Shown in pieces: positions 61,430 to 64,000 of a stretch of 64,000 nt of DNA. Positions within the stretch are counted from its first letter, which is position 1, and each line of letters begins with the position of its first letter. A program made the position numbers and the translations under genes. Origin of the DNA: an uncultured Pelagibacteraceae bacterium (lineage in GTDB: Bacteria > Pseudomonadota > Alphaproteobacteria > Pelagibacterales > Pelagibacteraceae); NCBI GenBank assembly GCA_902546795.1, contig CACCLK010000001.1, positions 1 to 64,000 on the forward strand, in the 5' to 3' direction. The notes under the pieces were generated by a model. The model searched no databases. It worked only from the letters and a program-made list of their open reading frames with translations, and was not told the origin of the DNA.

Positions 61430-62677
61430 TTAAACAGCAAGTTTAAAAGCAAAATCTTTTCCAAGACTTTGAGACAAATGAACACAAAATCTAGCACCCT
61501 CAGCCCCATCTATAATTCTATGATCATAAGATAATGAAATCGGCAATATCTTTCTTGATAGATATTTTCCGTCTTGAAATACAATTTTATCAAATACCTT
61601 ACCAACTCCTAAAATAGCAACTTCAGGTGGGTTTATAATTGGAGTAAAAAAATTTCCTCCTATTCCGCCTAAACTTGAGATGGTCATTGATCCACCAAAA
61701 AATTCCTTTTTATCAATTTTTAAATCTCTACATAACTTACTTACTCTCCTTAACTCATTTGAAATCTTTTTAATTGACATTTTCTCTACATCTCTAATTT
61801 TAGGTACCATCAAACCATGAGGCGTATCTACTGCAAAGCCTATATGATAATATTTTTTGAAAGTAATTTTGTTAGTTTCTGTATCAATTGAACAATTAAA
61901 ATTTGGATAAGTTTGTAAAGCTTTTACTAAAGCTCTAGTTATGAATGCTAAAGGTGTAATAGCAACCTTCTCACCAGTATAAACATCTCTTAATGATTTT
62001 CTGAAAATTTCCATTTCAGTAATATCAATTTCATCGTGCTGAGTAACGTGAGGTATCTCAGTCCAAGATCTAACAAGTTGAGGTCCGGAAAGCCTTTTTA
62101 CTCTTGGAATATCTTTAATTTCTATTTCACCGAATTCTGAGTGATCGTACTCATCTTTGTATTTCGTCTTATTTATTTGACCTTCTCCAGATGATGAAAG
62201 TTTTGATTTAATATGTTTCTTCACATCTTCTACTGTTACTCTCCCTAATCTTTCAGTCCCAGCTATTTGAAAAATGTCCGCTCCCATTTCTCTCGCAAAT
62301 TTTCTTATTTTTGGACTTGCAGATTTTACTGCGCCCTCAACACTTTTAACTTTTTGTTGAGCGGTGCTAATTTTTTTTTCTGGGATTTCTTTATTTTCTG
62401 TTTCCTTGCTTGCACTGGTTTTTATTTCTGATTTTTTTTGACCAACTTCTAGTGACAAAATTAAATCACCTTTATTTACTTTGTCTCCGACTTTTACATC
62501 AATATTTTTAATTACTCCATTATGAGTAGATGGAACTTCTACACTGGATTTATCGCTTTCAAGAGTGATCAAAGAATCATTCTTTTTTATATTTTGACCA
62601 GACTTTACAAGAACTTCTATAATTTCAACATCTTTGAAATCACCTAAATCTGGAACTAAAATTTTCTCAATCGACAT
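61430..62677 (-). CDS. aceF: 2-oxo acid dehydrogenase E2, probably pyruvate dehydrogenase dihydrolipoyl acetyltransferase
   Basis: ITLESDKSSVEVPSTHNGVIKNI lipoyl domain, PKIRKFAREMGADI E1/E3-binding segment, [17 protein letters not shown]. Confidence 0.85.
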   Translation of the reverse strand: MSIEKILVPDLGDFKDVEIIEVLVKSGQNIKKNDSLITLESDKSSVEVPSTHNGVIKNIDVKVGDKVNKGDLILSLEVGQKKSEIKTSASKETENKEIPEKKISTAQQKVKSVEGAVKSASPKIRKFAREMGADIFQIAGTERLGRVTVEDVKKHIKSKLSSSGEGQINKTKYKDEYDHSEFGEIEIKDIPRVKRLSGPQLVRSWTEIPHVTQHDEIDITEMEIFRKSLRDVYTGEKVAITPLAFITRALVKALQTYPNFNCSIDTETNKITFKKYYHIGFAVDTPHGLMVPKIRDVEKMSIKKISNELRRVSKLCRDLKIDKKEFFGGSMTISSLGGIGGNFFTPIINPPEVAILGVGKVFDKIVFQDGKYLSRKILPISLSYDHRIIDGAEGARFCVHLSQSLGKDFAFKLAV

Positions 62678-62698
62678 ATCATTAATGTAGCAAAAATT

Positions 62699-62775
62699 TG
62701 GTGCGCCTGCTAGGATTTGAACCCAGAACCTCCTGGTCCGTAGCCAAGCGCTCTATCCAGTTGAGCTACAGGCGC
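62699..62775 (-). tRNA. tRNA-Arg (anticodon ACG), CCA encoded
   Basis: Minus strand GCGCCTGTAGCTCAACTGGATAGAGCGCTTGGCTACGGACCAGGAGGTTCTGGGTTCAAATCCTAGCAGGCGCACCA. Confidence 0.96.
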
Positions 62776-62837
62776 ATTATCATCAATTACCAAATAAACT
62801 ATTGTATTTAAAGGACTAACATCTATATATTATAAAA

Positions 62838-64000
62838 ATGGCAGATAATGCAGTAGTAATTACATCAGCGGTAAGAACCGCAGTTGGATCATTGAACAGA
62901 AGCTTAAAAAATGTACCTGGTCACGAGCTTGGATCTGCAGTGATTAGCGAAAGTATTGACAGATCTAATTTAAAAAAAGACGAAGTTGATGAAGTAATAA
63001 TGGGACAAGTGTTAACTGGAGGAACAGGTCAAAACCCAGCGAGACAAGCTTCCATTCACTCTGGAATTCCAAAAGAAAAACCTGCCTTTATTGTTAATCA
63101 AGTTTGTGGTTCAGGAATAAGATCAGTTGCTTCAGGTTACCAAAGTATTAAGGCCGGAAACTCAAGTATAATAGTTGCTGGAGGACAAGAAAGTATGTCT
63201 TTAGCACCTCACGCAATTCATTTAAGAGATGGAAAAAAATTAGGTGATACTGAGATGACAGACACTATGATAAAAGATGGTTTGTGGGATGCATTTCACG
63301 GTTATCATATGGGTATTACGGCAGAGAATGTTGCATCAAAATTTCAGGTAACGAGAGAACAACAAGATAAATTTGCATTAAGCTCTCAGGAAAAAGCATT
63401 GAAAGCTCAAAAAGAAAATAAATTTAAAGAAGAAATTATTAATTTTCAGATAAAGTCAAAAAAAGCTCAAATCGATTTTAAAAAAGATGAGCATCCAAGA
63501 GAAGGAATTAATTTGGAAGCCTTAAAAAGATTAAAGCCAGTTTTTAAAAAAGATGGCACTGTTACAGCTGGTAATGCCTCAGGTATTAATGATGGGGCCG
63601 CTGCAGTAACAATGATGTCGTCTTTAGACGCAGAAAAAAAAGGTTTAAAAAAATTAGTAACAATAAAATCGTGGGCTAGCTGTGGAGTTGATCCTGCATT
63701 AATGGGTACTGGCCCAATTCCATCGTCAAAAAAAGCTTTAGATTTAGCAGGTTGGTCAGTTAAAGATTTAGATCTTTTAGAGGTCAACGAGGCTTTCGCA
63801 GCTCAAAGTATTGCTGTTCTAAAAACCTTAGGTGTACCAGAGGAGAAGGTAAATGTTAATGGCGGTGCTATTGCTATTGGACATCCTATAGGAGCTTCGG
63901 GTACTCGAATTCTTGTAACATTAATACACGAAATGATAAAACGTGACGTAAAGAGAGGTTTAGCCACATTGTGTATTGGTGGAGGTATGGGTATAGCAAT
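62838..64000 (+). CDS. acetyl-CoA C-acetyltransferase (thiolase), 3' truncated by window edge
   Basis: MADNAVVITSAVRTAVGSLNRSLKNVPGHELGS, NQVCGSGIRSVASGYQSI, NVNGGAIAIGHPIGASGTRILVTLIHEM. Confidence 0.94.
   Translation, partial: MADNAVVITSAVRTAVGSLNRSLKNVPGHELGSAVISESIDRSNLKKDEVDEVIMGQVLTGGTGQNPARQASIHSGIPKEKPAFIVNQVCGSGIRSVASGYQSIKAGNSSIIVAGGQESMSLAPHAIHLRDGKKLGDTEMTDTMIKDGLWDAFHGYHMGITAENVASKFQVTREQQDKFALSSQEKALKAQKENKFKEEIINFQIKSKKAQIDFKKDEHPREGINLEALKRLKPVFKKDGTVTAGNASGINDGAAAVTMMSSLDAEKKGLKKLVTIKSWASCGVDPALMGTGPIPSSKKALDLAGWSVKDLDLLEVNEAFAAQSIAVLKTLGVPEEKVNVNGGAIAIGHPIGASGTRILVTLIHEMIKRDVKRGLATLCIGGGMGIA

Noticed and set aside
63467-63787. 106-aa minus-strand ORF opposite the thiolase
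   Set aside because: Antisense to a strongly conserved thiolase

Overview
The window is a dense, low-GC, almost gapless bacterial chromosome segment. Gene content, AT bias and a SAM-II riboswitch close to marine metagenomic examples suggest an alphaproteobacterium of the SAR11/Pelagibacter type (inference, no search run). Most of it is core metabolism: trmD-rplS-leuCDB-asd, sdhCDAB, mmsA, mdh, sucCDAB-lpd, priA, atpHAGDC, rppH-ctpA-rsfS-nadD-proA-proB-obgE-rpmA-rplU, a metX-metW-gloB unit behind a SAM-II riboswitch, hisC-tyrA, plsC-lysA-(small lipoprotein)-argH, tlpA-like, coq7, dsbB-like, an acyl-CoA synthetase, carD-fdxA-helicase, a TAXI-TRAP transporter, msrB, an orphan E2 subunit and a truncated thiolase. 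There are two tRNAs, Leu(CAA) and Arg(ACG). I saw no CRISPR array, transposon or prophage. The two most interesting signals are not in the supplied ORF track or are only partly explained by it. (1) A free-standing 24-aa peptide gene (12 Lys + 7 Arg of 24 residues) at 50672-50746 has its own putative promoter, a 10-bp leader hairpin, a strong Shine-Dalgarno sequence and a bidirectional terminator. (2) The metX SAM-II riboswitch appears wired as a transcriptional attenuator, with mutually exclusive antiterminator and terminator hairpins and the terminator lying inside the called ORF.
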